DNA from: Deinandra increscens subsp. villosa
Lineage: Eukaryota; Streptophyta; Magnoliopsida; Asterales; Asteraceae
DNA: 64,000 nucleotides
NCBI GenBank assembly: GCA_039602395.1
Contig: JBCNJP010000231.1
Coordinates: 1 to 64,000, forward strand
Direction: 5' to 3'
In this document: one piece after another, positions 1-10,520 of the stretch
How positions within the stretch are numbered: position 1 is the stretch's first letter
How the letters are laid out: each line of letters begins with the position of its first letter
Program-made: the position numbers and the translations under genes
The notes under the pieces: generated by a model
Told to the model about the DNA's origin: nothing
What the model saw: only the letters and a program-made list of their open reading frames with translations
Database searches by the model: none

Positions 1-2536
1 ATTATTCATGAAACTAGTTGTGTTGTTACTCCGCAACAAAATGGAGTAGTTGAGAGAAAACACAAACATTTACTTGAAACCTCTAGAGCTCTTTTATTCC
101 AATCCAAACTCCCACCTAGATTTGGGGAGATTGTGTTTTAACAACTACTCATTTGATCAACTTGTTTCTCACTAAATTGCACAAAAGTAAAACTCTATGA
201 GATCTTATTTCATAACCCTCCTTCTTATACTAATCTCAAGAGTTTTGGATGTCTTTGTTAAGCTTCTTATTTAAAGCAAGGCAGAGATTAGTTTAAACCA
301 AAAGCATATCCATGTTTACTCATTGGTTATCCTATTGGCCAGAAGGGATACAAGTTGTTCAATCTTCATTTAACCTTTGTATTCATCTCCAGAGATGTTG
401 TTTTCTTTGAACACCTTTTTCATTCTATCCCTGATTCATCAACTATTCCTTTGTTTCCTATTTTTGACAATCCTTCTTTTCTTCCTGATCTTTCTGATCC
501 TCCTCCATCCCTTACTTTCCCTTCATCACCTTTTTCTTTTGATCATTATCTTCTCCATCCTTTCCTTCCCCTTCATTTCCTTCCTCATTTGCATCTTATG
601 TCCCTCCTCCTATTCCTTGTAAGTCTGAAAGGGTTCACACCAAACCTGCTTATTTGGCTAATTATTAATGTAACAGTGCTCATACTTGTCCTCACACTGT
701 TACATATCTTTTTTCTCTGGTGGTTTTCATGTTGAAACTAATTCCACTATTACTATTAATGAACCATTTTCTTATAAAGAAGCTTCTTTATATCAAGAGT
801 TGCAAGAGGCTATGGATCAAGAATTTGCTACTTTGCAAGCAAACCACACCTAGGATATTGTTCCTTTACCTACAGGCAAGAAGCCCATAAAATGTAAGTG
901 GGTTTATAAAGTCAAATACAATGACAATGGGACTGTTGAAAGGTGTAAAGCTAGATTAGTGGTTAGAGGAGACACTCAAACACCTGGAATTGATTACAAT
1001 GAAACTTTTTCCCCTGTTGTCAAGATGATCGCCATCACATATCTCATTGCTACTGCAGCCAAATTGTACTGGGATGTTTTCCAATTAGATGTAAACAATG
1101 CATTTTTGCATAGAGATCTTGATGAGGACCTTTATATGGTTCCTCCACCAGGTTTACCTCATTAGAATCCTAAACATGTTTTGAAATTACAAAAGTCTCT
1201 TTATGGGCTTAAACAAGCCTCTAGACAATGGTATGCTAAGCTGTCTGATGCTTTGAAGTGCCATGTTTATCTCAGATCATAAAATGATAATTCTTTGTTC
1301 ACCAAACAAATGAACCATTTTCTTATAAAGAAGCTTCTTTATATCAAGAGTTGCAAGAGGCTATGGATCAAGAATTTGCTACTTTGCAAGCAAACCACAC
1401 CTGGGATATTGTTCCTTTACCTACAGGCAAGAAGCCCATAAAATGTAAGTGGGTTTATAAAGTCAAATACAATGACAATGGGACTGTTGAAAGGTGTAAA
1501 GCTAGATTAGTGGTTAGAGGAGACACTCAAACACCTGGAATTGATTACAATGAAACTTTTTCCCCTGTTGTCAAGATGATCGCCATCACATATCTCATTG
1601 CTACTGCAGCCAAATTGAACTGGGATGTTTTCCAATTAGATGTAAACAATGCATTTTTGCATAGAGATCTTGAGGAGGACCTTTATATGGTTCCTCCACC
1701 AGGTTTACCTCATTAGAATCCTAAACATGTTTTGAAATTACAAAAGTCTCTTTATGGGCTTAAACAAGCCTCTAGACAATGGTATGCTAAGCTGTCTGAT
1801 GCTTTGAAGTGTCATGTTTATCTCAGATCATAAAATGATAATTCTTTGTTCACCAAACAAATGAACCATTTTCTTATAAAGAAGCTTCTTTATATCAAGA
1901 GTTGCAAGAGGCTATGGATCAAGAATTTGCTACTTTGCAAGCAAACCACACCTGGGATATTGTTCCTTTACCTACAGGCAAGAAGCCCATAAAATGTAAG
2001 TGGGTTTATAAAGTCAAATACAATGACAATGGGACTGTTGAAAGGTGTAAAGCTAGATTAGTGTTTAGAGGAGACAATCAAACACCTGGAATTGATTACA
2101 ATGAAACTTTTTCCCCTGTTGTCAAGATGATCGCCATCACATATCTCATTGCTACTGCAGCCAAATTGAACTGGGATGTTTTCTAATTAGATGTAACAAT
2201 GTATTTTTGCATAGAGATCTTCATGAGGACCTTTATATGGTTCCTCCACCAGGTTTACCTCATTAGAATCCTAAACATGTTTTGAAATTACAAAAGTCTC
2301 TTTATGGGCTTAAACAAGCCTCTAGACAATGGTATGCTAAGCTGTCTGATGCTTTGAAGTGTCATGTTTATCTCAGATCATAAAATGATCATTCTTTGTT
2401 CACCAAACAAATGGGTTCATCAATTGTCGATGTTGTAGATTATGTTGATGATATTCTATTGACTGGCAATAATCTTGAAGAAATGAGTGATCTTAAAGTC
2501 TTTCTTCATTCTACTTTTAAGATCAAAGATCTCGGT
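1..2536 (+). pseudogene. Copia pol fragment, tandem copy 1 (integrase tail to RT palm)
   Basis: Decayed Ty1/Copia pol, entering the window inside the integrase core. Bases 1-140 encode the third-catalytic-residue region (TPQQNGVVERKH), followed by a degenerate capsid-like linker (about 140-750). Then come three tandem 551-bp blocks of the RT N-terminal half (CKWVYKVKYNDNGTVERCKARLV, LDVNNAFLH, YGLKQASRQWY), and only after the third the YVDD catalytic motif (2441-2452). Coding similarity stops just after IKDLGI near 2536; the rest of RT and RNase H are absent. Stops include TAG at 851 (former Trp), TAG after GLPH in every block and TAA at 2184. Matched base for base, as far as compared by eye, by 3326-5861. 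It cannot encode a working enzyme. Confidence 0.85.
759..2410 (+). repeat. Triplicated 551-bp RT segment, copy 1
   Basis: Three head-to-tail blocks (759-1309, 1310-1860, 1861-2410; the last lacks one base) each start at ATGAACCATTTTC and end at CACCAAACAA. Each covers the RT fingers and part of the palm. Blocks differ at several positions: TAG versus TGG near 851, LYWD versus LNWD, VVRGDT versus VFRGDN, and a deleted A in block 3. The sequences joined at each junction share AATG, consistent with microhomology-mediated tandem duplication. The same triplet recurs at 4084-5735. Confidence 0.9.
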
Positions 2537-3000
2537 ATATACACATGCATGCATACATCTAAGCCACATGCACACCACGACCTAAAACCCTATCACAAAT
2601 ACGTAATCATATGTAGAAATATATATACACATGCATACATCTCATTTAAATGTGTCATACGATATGTTGAAAAGCACAACATGACACGTAAACAAAAACC
2701 TATTAAAACAACTAACCCATATATGAGAATCGGGTTATAATGAACTTAGCAAGCCTTACCGGCCCAATCGGCCCACTAAACCGAACCAAGAACCCGGTGA
2801 ACCACCGGGTTGGACCGGCACAGTCAGGTCAGTGAATTGAATCGGTCGAAACCGACGTCCAAGGTGCATGCTCGTATAGTGATGGTTACACAAACCCTAA
2901 TTGCTAAGGTCAACACCAGTCAATCACATAAATGTTCACACAACATTTATATCAGTTAAAGTGAATGTTCTCACGAGAAAATACCTGAAAAGACGGATTG
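2537..3000. other. Noncoding joint between tandem copies
   Basis: AT-rich sequence with tatatacacatgcatgcatac-type runs follows the truncated RT. A short stretch rich in ccgggt/cggccc words comes next, then unique sequence from 2834 to about 3000. The first 297 bases recur at 5862-6158. No supportable gene. It may be the outer end of the neighbouring Copia LTR, but no terminal TG/CA could be fixed. Confidence 0.5.
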
Positions 3001-5861
3001 TCACAGTAGGCAACATAGATTGCCTTTCCCTCATAGTAAAAGGGAAACTTCTCATGTGTTTATTCTGTTACACAAATATAAGGGGACCATATAATGTGCC
3101 TACTTACCAGGGTTATAAGTATTTCAGAACCATAGTGGATGATCATAGCAGGGTCACCTTGACTTATTTGCTTACCTCTAAGAGTAATGCTTTCCCTGTT
3201 CTTAAAAATTCTATTCATATGATTGAAAATTAGTTTTCATACCACTGTTAAATGCATTATATCAGATAATGCATTAGAACTTGGTTCAAGTTTTCAACAT
3301 GCTCAATTTTTTTTCAAAAAAATACATTATTCATGAAACTAGTTGTGTTGTTACTCCGCAACAAAATGGAGTAGTTGAGAGAAAACACAAACATTTACTT
3401 GAAACCTCTAGAGCTCTTTTATTCCAATCCAAACTCCCACCTAGATTTGGGGAGATTGTGTTTTAACAACTACTCATTTGATCAACTTGTTTCTCACTAA
3501 ATTGCACAAAAGTAAAACTCTATGAGATCTTATTTCATAACCCTCCTTCTTATACTAATCTCAAGAGTTTTGGATGTCTTTGTTAAGCTTCTTATTTAAA
3601 GCAAGGCAGAGATTAGTTTAAACCAAAAGCATATCCATGTTTACTCATTGGTTATCCTATTGGCCAGAAGGGATACAAGTTGTTCAATCTTCATTTAACC
3701 TTTGTATTCATCTCCAGAGATGTTGTTTTCTTTGAACACCTTTTTCATTCTATCCCTGATTCATCAACTATTCCTTTGTTTCCTATTTTTGACAATCCTT
3801 CTTTTCTTCCTGATCTTTCTGATCCTCCTCCATCCCTTACTTTCCCTTCATCACCTTTTTCTTTTGATCATTATCTTCTCCATCCTTTCCTTCCCCTTCA
3901 TTTCCTTCCTCATTTGCATCTTATGTCCCTCCTCCTATTCCTTGTAAGTCTGAAAGGGTTCACACCAAACCTGCTTATTTGGCTAATTATTAATGTAACA
4001 GTGCTCATACTTGTCCTCACACTGTTACATATCTTTTTTCTCTGGTGGTTTTCATGTTGAAACTAATTCCACTATTACTATTAATGAACCATTTTCTTAT
4101 AAAGAAGCTTCTTTATATCAAGAGTTGCAAGAGGCTATGGATCAAGAATTTGCTACTTTGCAAGCAAACCACACCTAGGATATTGTTCCTTTACCTACAG
4201 GCAAGAAGCCCATAAAATGTAAGTGGGTTTATAAAGTCAAATACAATGACAATGGGACTGTTGAAAGGTGTAAAGCTAGATTAGTGGTTAGAGGAGACAC
4301 TCAAACACCTGGAATTGATTACAATGAAACTTTTTCCCCTGTTGTCAAGATGATCGCCATCACATATCTCATTGCTACTGCAGCCAAATTGTACTGGGAT
4401 GTTTTCCAATTAGATGTAAACAATGCATTTTTGCATAGAGATCTTGATGAGGACCTTTATATGGTTCCTCCACCAGGTTTACCTCATTAGAATCCTAAAC
4501 ATGTTTTGAAATTACAAAAGTCTCTTTATGGGCTTAAACAAGCCTCTAGACAATGGTATGCTAAGCTGTCTGATGCTTTGAAGTGCCATGTTTATCTCAG
4601 ATCATAAAATGATAATTCTTTGTTCACCAAACAAATGAACCATTTTCTTATAAAGAAGCTTCTTTATATCAAGAGTTGCAAGAGGCTATGGATCAAGAAT
4701 TTGCTACTTTGCAAGCAAACCACACCTGGGATATTGTTCCTTTACCTACAGGCAAGAAGCCCATAAAATGTAAGTGGGTTTATAAAGTCAAATACAATGA
4801 CAATGGGACTGTTGAAAGGTGTAAAGCTAGATTAGTGGTTAGAGGAGACACTCAAACACCTGGAATTGATTACAATGAAACTTTTTCCCCTGTTGTCAAG
4901 ATGATCGCCATCACATATCTCATTGCTACTGCAGCCAAATTGAACTGGGATGTTTTCCAATTAGATGTAAACAATGCATTTTTGCATAGAGATCTTGAGG
5001 AGGACCTTTATATGGTTCCTCCACCAGGTTTACCTCATTAGAATCCTAAACATGTTTTGAAATTACAAAAGTCTCTTTATGGGCTTAAACAAGCCTCTAG
5101 ACAATGGTATGCTAAGCTGTCTGATGCTTTGAAGTGTCATGTTTATCTCAGATCATAAAATGATAATTCTTTGTTCACCAAACAAATGAACCATTTTCTT
5201 ATAAAGAAGCTTCTTTATATCAAGAGTTGCAAGAGGCTATGGATCAAGAATTTGCTACTTTGCAAGCAAACCACACCTGGGATATTGTTCCTTTACCTAC
5301 AGGCAAGAAGCCCATAAAATGTAAGTGGGTTTATAAAGTCAAATACAATGACAATGGGACTGTTGAAAGGTGTAAAGCTAGATTAGTGTTTAGAGGAGAC
5401 AATCAAACACCTGGAATTGATTACAATGAAACTTTTTCCCCTGTTGTCAAGATGATCGCCATCACATATCTCATTGCTACTGCAGCCAAATTGAACTGGG
5501 ATGTTTTCTAATTAGATGTAACAATGTATTTTTGCATAGAGATCTTCATGAGGACCTTTATATGGTTCCTCCACCAGGTTTACCTCATTAGAATCCTAAA
5601 CATGTTTTGAAATTACAAAAGTCTCTTTATGGGCTTAAACAAGCCTCTAGACAATGGTATGCTAAGCTGTCTGATGCTTTGAAGTGTCATGTTTATCTCA
5701 GATCATAAAATGATCATTCTTTGTTCACCAAACAAATGGGTTCATCAATTGTCGATGTTGTAGATTATGTTGATGATATTCTATTGACTGGCAATAATCT
5801 TGAAGAAATGAGTGATCTTAAAGTCTTTCTTCATTCTACTTTTAAGATCAAAGATCTCGGT
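3000..5861 (+). pseudogene. Copia pol fragment, tandem copy 2 (integrase to RT palm)
   Basis: The more complete copy. From about 3000 one frame reads a Cys/His integrase start (RQHRLPFPHSK). A one-base shift near 3075 leads into GPYNVPTYQGYKYF and the first catalytic Asp (TIVDDHSRV, near 3140). After a stop at 3231 another frame holds the second Asp (IISDNALELGSS, near 3265), and TPQQNGVVERKH (near 3360) holds the Glu. The linker, three RT blocks and YVDD (5766-5777) follow as in copy 1. At least two frameshifts and several stops make it a pseudogene. The gag, protease, RNase H and LTRs of this element are not visible. Confidence 0.85.
4084..5735 (+). repeat. Triplicated 551-bp RT segment, copy 2
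   Basis: Same three blocks as at 759-2410, shifted by 3,325 (4084-4634, 4635-5185, 5186-5735). The block-specific differences are preserved between the outer copies, so the triplication is older than the 3,325-bp duplication. Confidence 0.9.
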
Positions 5862-6158
5862 ATATACACATGCATGCATACATCTAAGCCACATGCACAC
5901 CACGACCTAAAACCCTATCACAAATACGTAATCATATGTAGAAATATATATACACATGCATACATCTCATTTAAATGTGTCATACGATATGTTGAAAAGC
6001 ACAACATGACACGTAAACAAAAACCTATTAAAACAACTAACCCATATATGAGAATCGGGTTATAATGAACTTAGCAAGCCTTACCGGCCCAATCGGCCCA
6101 CTAAACCGAACCAAGAACCCGGTGAACCACCGGGTTGGACCGGCACAGTCAGGTCAGT

Positions 6159-6975
6159 AAGGGTTTCGGGTCGGATTGAGCTCACAACACTGGTCGGGTC
6201 GGATCCACAACCCAACCCAACCGGGTCAAGCTCACCGGGTTAAACCATCGGGTAAACTATTTAGGCCCAGAAACCCTCTCGGGTATGATAACAGTTGGGG
6301 CTCAAGCCCACTGTTTTAAACAATTAGTCCATTAGGTCAGTCCAACGAAGGCCCAGTTCATCACAGTAGGCTAAACCCATTGTTGGGCCGCTGGGTAATC
6401 CAAACCTTTACTATTGGGCTCCGAGTTACGGGTACGGATACAGGTCCAATAGGTGTAAATGGATACATGGGTGTGATCCAAAAAGGTATACGGGTCGGGT
6501 CAGGTTCAAGGGTATACGAGTTATGCACAACACATATTTACATTTCTAAACTAACTGTATGGATCAAACTAGTCCCTCACGTGATACCAAACTATCAAAC
6601 ACCGTGCGGAATCCGGTGTGTGATAGTGATTCGAGTAAACAAACTAAGAAAAATGACTAACAATGCAATAAGATTAAAAGTTACCGAATGAAGAACACAA
6701 GCACACTAAAAGCCGTATTCTAGAGGCTTAGAATACGCAAAACACCCTTTGAATATTTCGCAAACCAACAACCCTAAACATGATGAAAGACTATCTATAT
6801 ATAGGCTAAGGTTTGAGTGGAGAACAAGTTTCCCTCAAACCCTAAATATTTCGGCCCTAGCCGAAATCTATAAGCCCATCAAAATAAACCAAAAGTGTTA
6901 GCCCAACCCATTACATTTAACCCAAAACACATAACTAACTAATGCAAAAGCCTTAATAAAATCTAGGTCTTTACA
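6159..6975 (-). mobile_element. Probable 3' LTR of Copia B (left edge unresolved)
   Basis: On the minus strand a purine run CTAGGGGAAGAT (6987-6976) is followed at 6975 by TGTAAAGACCTAG, a polypurine tract plus TG-type LTR start. It lies 36 bp past the stop of the extra ORF of Copia B. Within it are a TATA box (6795-6803) and, farther on, a region rich in cgggt/gacccg words (6160-6500). I could not find the terminal CA or a target duplication, so the left limit is a guess. The matching 5' LTR is not in the window. Confidence 0.6.
6795..6803 (-). promoter_or_regulatory. TATA box in Copia B LTR
   Basis: The minus strand reads TATATATAG about 170 bp inside the LTR start, the usual position of the LTR RNA polymerase II promoter. 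Transcription would start some 30 bp downstream, near 6765. Confidence 0.55.
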
Positions 6976-7010
6976 ATCTTCCCCTAGGCTTTAGCATTAG
7001 TTGCTTCCAA

Positions 7011-9381
7011 TCACATCCTGAAATGTCTGGAATGATTCACTGTGAGTGGTGAATACCAGAGCTTTTCTTCAATTATCCGTGCTACTACCTTGGTGTAGAC
7101 TTTGGCCAGCTGTTCCTCTTCTGCTGTATGAGCAATCTGATGCTTGCTAAGCACCCGAATATCAACCTCATAAAATCTTAAAAGATCATGCACCTCCATC
7201 ACTGTGATTGTGTTGGATTCACACATTATCTTAGCAGTTCCAGAATAGCTACAATAAGCCCAAGATATAAAATCTGAGAGGCAACCCTCAGGATGCTTCA
7301 TTGGCAGTGGGATTTGCTTGGTCTTATTGGTAGGTGGATATCTCTTGTGGCAATATATCTTCTTGTCAGGACCCCAGATTCCCTTAAAGTGCTTCAACTT
7401 GGATTTTACGTGTGGAAAATCTGTAAATACTTTGAATCCACTCTTGACAGCCTTGTCCAACTTCTTCCAGAAATGATCAGCGTAGTCATTGTTTGATGGA
7501 TTAAAGAATGGTGCATTGTGAAGTGAAATCAAATCCACAGTGGTCCAAGAGTAAAATTGTGTCCAGTCTTTATAGTACTCCAGTGGACTTGGACCAGTTC
7601 TTCTCACAACATACATGTGCTTTTCATCATCAAACATCCAGCTCTTGACAGGCTGAGTAATCCCTCGTTTATCATGAAGGTGTTTTCCTAGCTGAATGAG
7701 ATATCGTTCTGGAGGATGAGCGAATGTAGATGCTTCCCATAAATGATCTCTGGTAGCAGCAGGAGTAGTCATAAAGTCAACTTCTCTAGCATCTATCTCT
7801 GGTTCTTCATTAACAGGTGGGTTTGGATCTATAGGAGCATCAATACTGTCTCCTTTATTTCCCCCAATATCAGCCTCACCTAATCCTCCTTGTGGATCCT
7901 GATCTTTTCCTCTTGAACTCTTCTTCTTGGAGCTGGTTTATCTTTTCCCTCTTAAATCATCAACTTGTTTATGTAATTCACCAACTAAGATGGTGAAATC
8001 ATCATTCACCTTCCTTTGCTTTTCTAAAGCAGCTTCGTGCTCCTTTTGTACTTCAACAAGTTGTGATATCACCTCTGCCTGATGTACAGTAGTAGCGGTC
8101 AGTTTCTTGATTTCAGCTTTCAATTCTTTCTCCAATCTGTACTCTGGGGTTTCAATTGCCTTTCCCTTGTCAGCTTGGGAAGGACCGGCAGAGGATGAAG
8201 ACTGTCCATGTGAAGTGGACTGTCTTGAGGGAATACTAGGAGGAGGAAGGGCTCTTGGGTCTCTTTTCCTTCTCACAGGGTTGGTTGGAGCATTTGTAAA
8301 GGCTTCCTTCACTAGTTGGGCAGCATGAACAGCCTGTGAAGTCAAATCATCATCCAGAGAGGCATTGAGTGGAGGTTCCTCAGTTACCTTCTGCTTCTTT
8401 GCAATATGGACTTCTGGCTCTTCAACATCTTCATCAAGGATCACATCGTCAAGGTATCTACCATAATCCAGTTGCTCTTCATCATCTTCAAATCTTAGAG
8501 CATCAATTCTGATATCATCTGTGGGCAACTCATCAGCCCAAGAGTTATTATCATCAGGAATATCTGTCACGGTTTTCTGTGTTGGAGGAGCTGAGTGTTC
8601 TTCCTCTACAAATACATTAGCAGGAGGTTGAACTTCTGAAAAATTACCAAATTTCTCTCCAAACACATACCCTAGCTCATCAATCTTCTTCTTGGGATTC
8701 AGCAAAGAAAATACATCTGGACCCATTGGTTTCAGATCCAGAATTTCACCAGTCTTTCTCAGTTGAGGATATCTTGAATCCAAGATCAATTGAACGAACC
8801 TTGGTACAGCAGCAAATTTCTCCTCATCTCTGACTATAACATTCTTGACATCTTCAAATACTGCTCTCGACCAGTTAAATCTCCATCCTTTGATCAAGGC
8901 AACCAGAGCATGGGTATGCAGTCTATTTAGCTGATCACTAGAGCTCTTCTTGGCAATCAAACACTTCTGCAAATAATGGATGAGCATTCTCCAGTAAGGT
9001 GGAACTGAATTTTTCCATGTGGGTGGAGTGCCTAGTAGATATCCCATCTGCCTTAAACATGCTAGAACTTGTTCATCCGTGAATTCTATAGGATCTTCAG
9101 CAGTGTCCACAAACCTCAGTGCTTGCCTGACCACCTCTTCTGTTATCACAATCTTGTGATCTTGAATCTCAGCATCGATCTCCTTTCCATCTTCTGACAT
9201 AACTGCAGTCTTCCAGAAATCCATCACCATCTCTTTGTATACTACAGCCTCTGCTGTTAATGCGTACTTCAAACAGCATCTGTTCAACCCATCAATGAAA
9301 GATTGATAGTTCTTCTTGTGGATAGGCGGAGGATCACTGAGATATGCCACCTGATTGTGGCCTTTCGCAAAACCTAAAACC
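7011..9381 (-). pseudogene. Copia B extra ORF, exon 2 (one in-frame TAA)
   Basis: A single frame of 790 codons including its stop. The part 9381-7941 resembles the 3' ORF found in many Asteraceae Copia elements, sometimes labelled 'synaptobrevin, longin-like' in databases: a HNQVAYL-like start, FIDGLNRCCLKYALT, the ITEEVVRQAL helix, and a WRMLIHYLQKCL block near the middle. An acidic, Ser/Pro-rich linker and a coiled coil ending KQVDDLRGKR follow. One TAA (7938-7940) interrupts it; the same frame continues to 7011 with an aromatic-rich C-terminal part (YKDWTQFYSWTTVDLISLHN, WAYCSYSGTAKI). Function unknown; an envelope-like or RNA-handling role is only conjecture. Database 'synaptobrevin' labels should not be taken as function. 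Confidence 0.7.
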
Positions 9382-10105
9382 CTGCAATCATAAACACCAG
9401 ACACAAACCAACCACAACACACATTGCAACACAGTTAGTCTCAATTAATTCCTCACATAACTCCCAAACACACATTTTCTTAAAAATTGGGTAGCATAAC
9501 AGCTTAAAAAGGGAGTTTACCAAGTTTTGGGGTTGACCGAAAACCTGGTCGAAAACCCATATGGGTAGTCGAAAACCCAAGATTTTCGGAGTAATTGGAC
9601 CAGCCGATCGAAAACATATATGTGCTTGACCGAAATCCCTGGGAGCTGATCGAAAACCAATTGTTCTGATCGAAAACCCAGGAAAATGGTCGAAAACCAT
9701 ATATATACTATAGGAAAACCTTGGTTTATGGCCGAAAACCGAGATTTGTGATCAAAAACCAGAATGGTTTGATCAAAAACCTCGAACCTCAGTCGAAAAC
9801 CTGGATTTTCCCTAGTATTTCGACCGAAAACCCCTAGATTATCTCCGAAAAGCCTTTCTGCGAAATCGAAAACAATCGAGGGGTGTCCAATCATCGATCA
9901 TAGGTATGCAGGCATCGAAAGGTAAGAATACCAGCCGAAAACCCCCTATACCCTGACCGAAAACCCCCTTTTTAACACTTTTCAACCTGCAAATACTTCA
10001 ATCATCAATCAAACTCAGAAAAAACTGTGTAAAAACCTTAGTCGCACCCTTTAGGACTTATTCCAAGCATTCCCGAACCCTAAGACTCAAATAAGATCGA
10101 CATAC
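9382..10105 (-). other. Putative 724-bp intron of the Copia B extra ORF
   Basis: GTATG donor at 10105 and TTGCAG acceptor ending at 9382. The interior is T-rich on the sense strand and packed between about 9530 and 9970 with the word GGTTTTCG (plus-strand CGAAAACC), at least ten exact copies at irregular spacing. Stops occur in all sense frames, so it is not coding. Confidence 0.6.
9530..9970. repeat. Dispersed CGAAAACC word array
   Basis: At least ten exact CGAAAACC words, most preceded by T or C (often GATCGAAAACC or GACCGAAAACC), plus variants such as TCAAAAACC, lie 10-60 bp apart. The intervals and intervening sequence are unrelated, so it is neither a tandem satellite nor a CRISPR array. 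It sits wholly in the putative intron of the extra ORF. Confidence 0.75.
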
Positions 10106-10155
10106 CTTGTGACCAACTTAGGTCGTTTGGCAACGTGTTTGGTTCGAGGACCCAT
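10106..10155 (-). CDS. Copia B extra ORF, exon 1 (16 codons + 2 nt)
   Basis: ATG at 10155 opens 50 nt encoding MGPRTKHVAKRPKLVT, a basic leader, and ends ACAAG before GTATG, a strong plant donor. Joining to the acceptor TTGCAG at 9384-9382 completes an Arg codon and enters the long frame just before its conserved start. Without splicing, the long frame opens only at a Met inside intron sequence (9422). The basic start is also a plausible nuclear localisation signal. Predicted only; no transcript evidence. Confidence 0.6.
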
Positions 10156-10520
10156 GGATACAATGCACAGCAAATCAACACTTGGAACGGCTTGAGAAGG
10201 CTAAACCGAGCACGACGGTGCTATCTGATCGAAGTTAGCCGGCCGGAATCGCCGGAATCAGCGACGACAGCGGCGGAGAAGGCGGAGGACGGCGGAGGTG
10301 GTTTCCGGTGACGAATGGGGCTAAAAACTCAGAGGGTTGGTCGGTTTCTCACGAGGAACAAGATGGCGGTGGCGGATTTCAGCGAGGGTGGTCAGAAATT
10401 TGGTAATCGGTGGTGGCGGTGAGAAGAGAGAAAGGGTTTAGGGTTTTGAACGGTTATGGGGAGAGAGAAAAAGGGTGCCGGCTTTTGAGGTTTTTAAACT
10501 CACCCTTTTTTTAAAAAAAT
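10156..10520 (-). promoter_or_regulatory. Possible internal promoter and 5' UTR of the extra ORF
   Basis: Upstream of the ATG the minus strand has a TTTAAAAA box (10498-10491), then a CT-rich leader containing AAACCCTAAA (10446-10437), a telo-box-like element known near plant transcription starts. A GC-rich 5' UTR with CGCCG runs follows. This arrangement resembles an ordinary plant promoter and could express the extra ORF separately from the LTR. Inferred from composition only. Confidence 0.4.

Larger units (their letters stand above)
2834..6158 (+). repeat. 3,325-bp tandem duplication unit (copy 2)
   Basis: Bases 3326-6158 repeat bases 1-2833 at a constant offset of 3,325. All six long ORF translations are identical between copies. 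Copy 1 diverges from copy 2 right after the shared CAGTCAGGTCAGT (ending 2833 and 6158), so the unit runs 2834-6158 and copy 1 starts about 491 bp left of the window. The near-perfect identity means a very recent event or an assembly duplication; the sequence alone cannot decide. Confidence 0.9.

Noticed and set aside
355..735. 126-codon plus-strand ORF rich in Leu/Phe/Pro, membrane-protein-like
   Set aside because: It overlaps the decayed Copia linker; only its first part fits the element (KLFNLHLTFVFISRDVVFFEH) and the rest is TC-rich low complexity. The copy at 3680-4060 is part of the tandem duplication.
6575..6600. TGGTATCAC sequence on the minus strand as a primer binding site
   Set aside because: Matches only the first eight bases of the initiator Met site, and no LTR end (CA) precedes it.
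9530..9970. Array of CGAAAACC words as a possible CRISPR-like array
   Set aside because: Words are 8-11 bp with no fixed spacer length, in plant transposon DNA; no cas genes.
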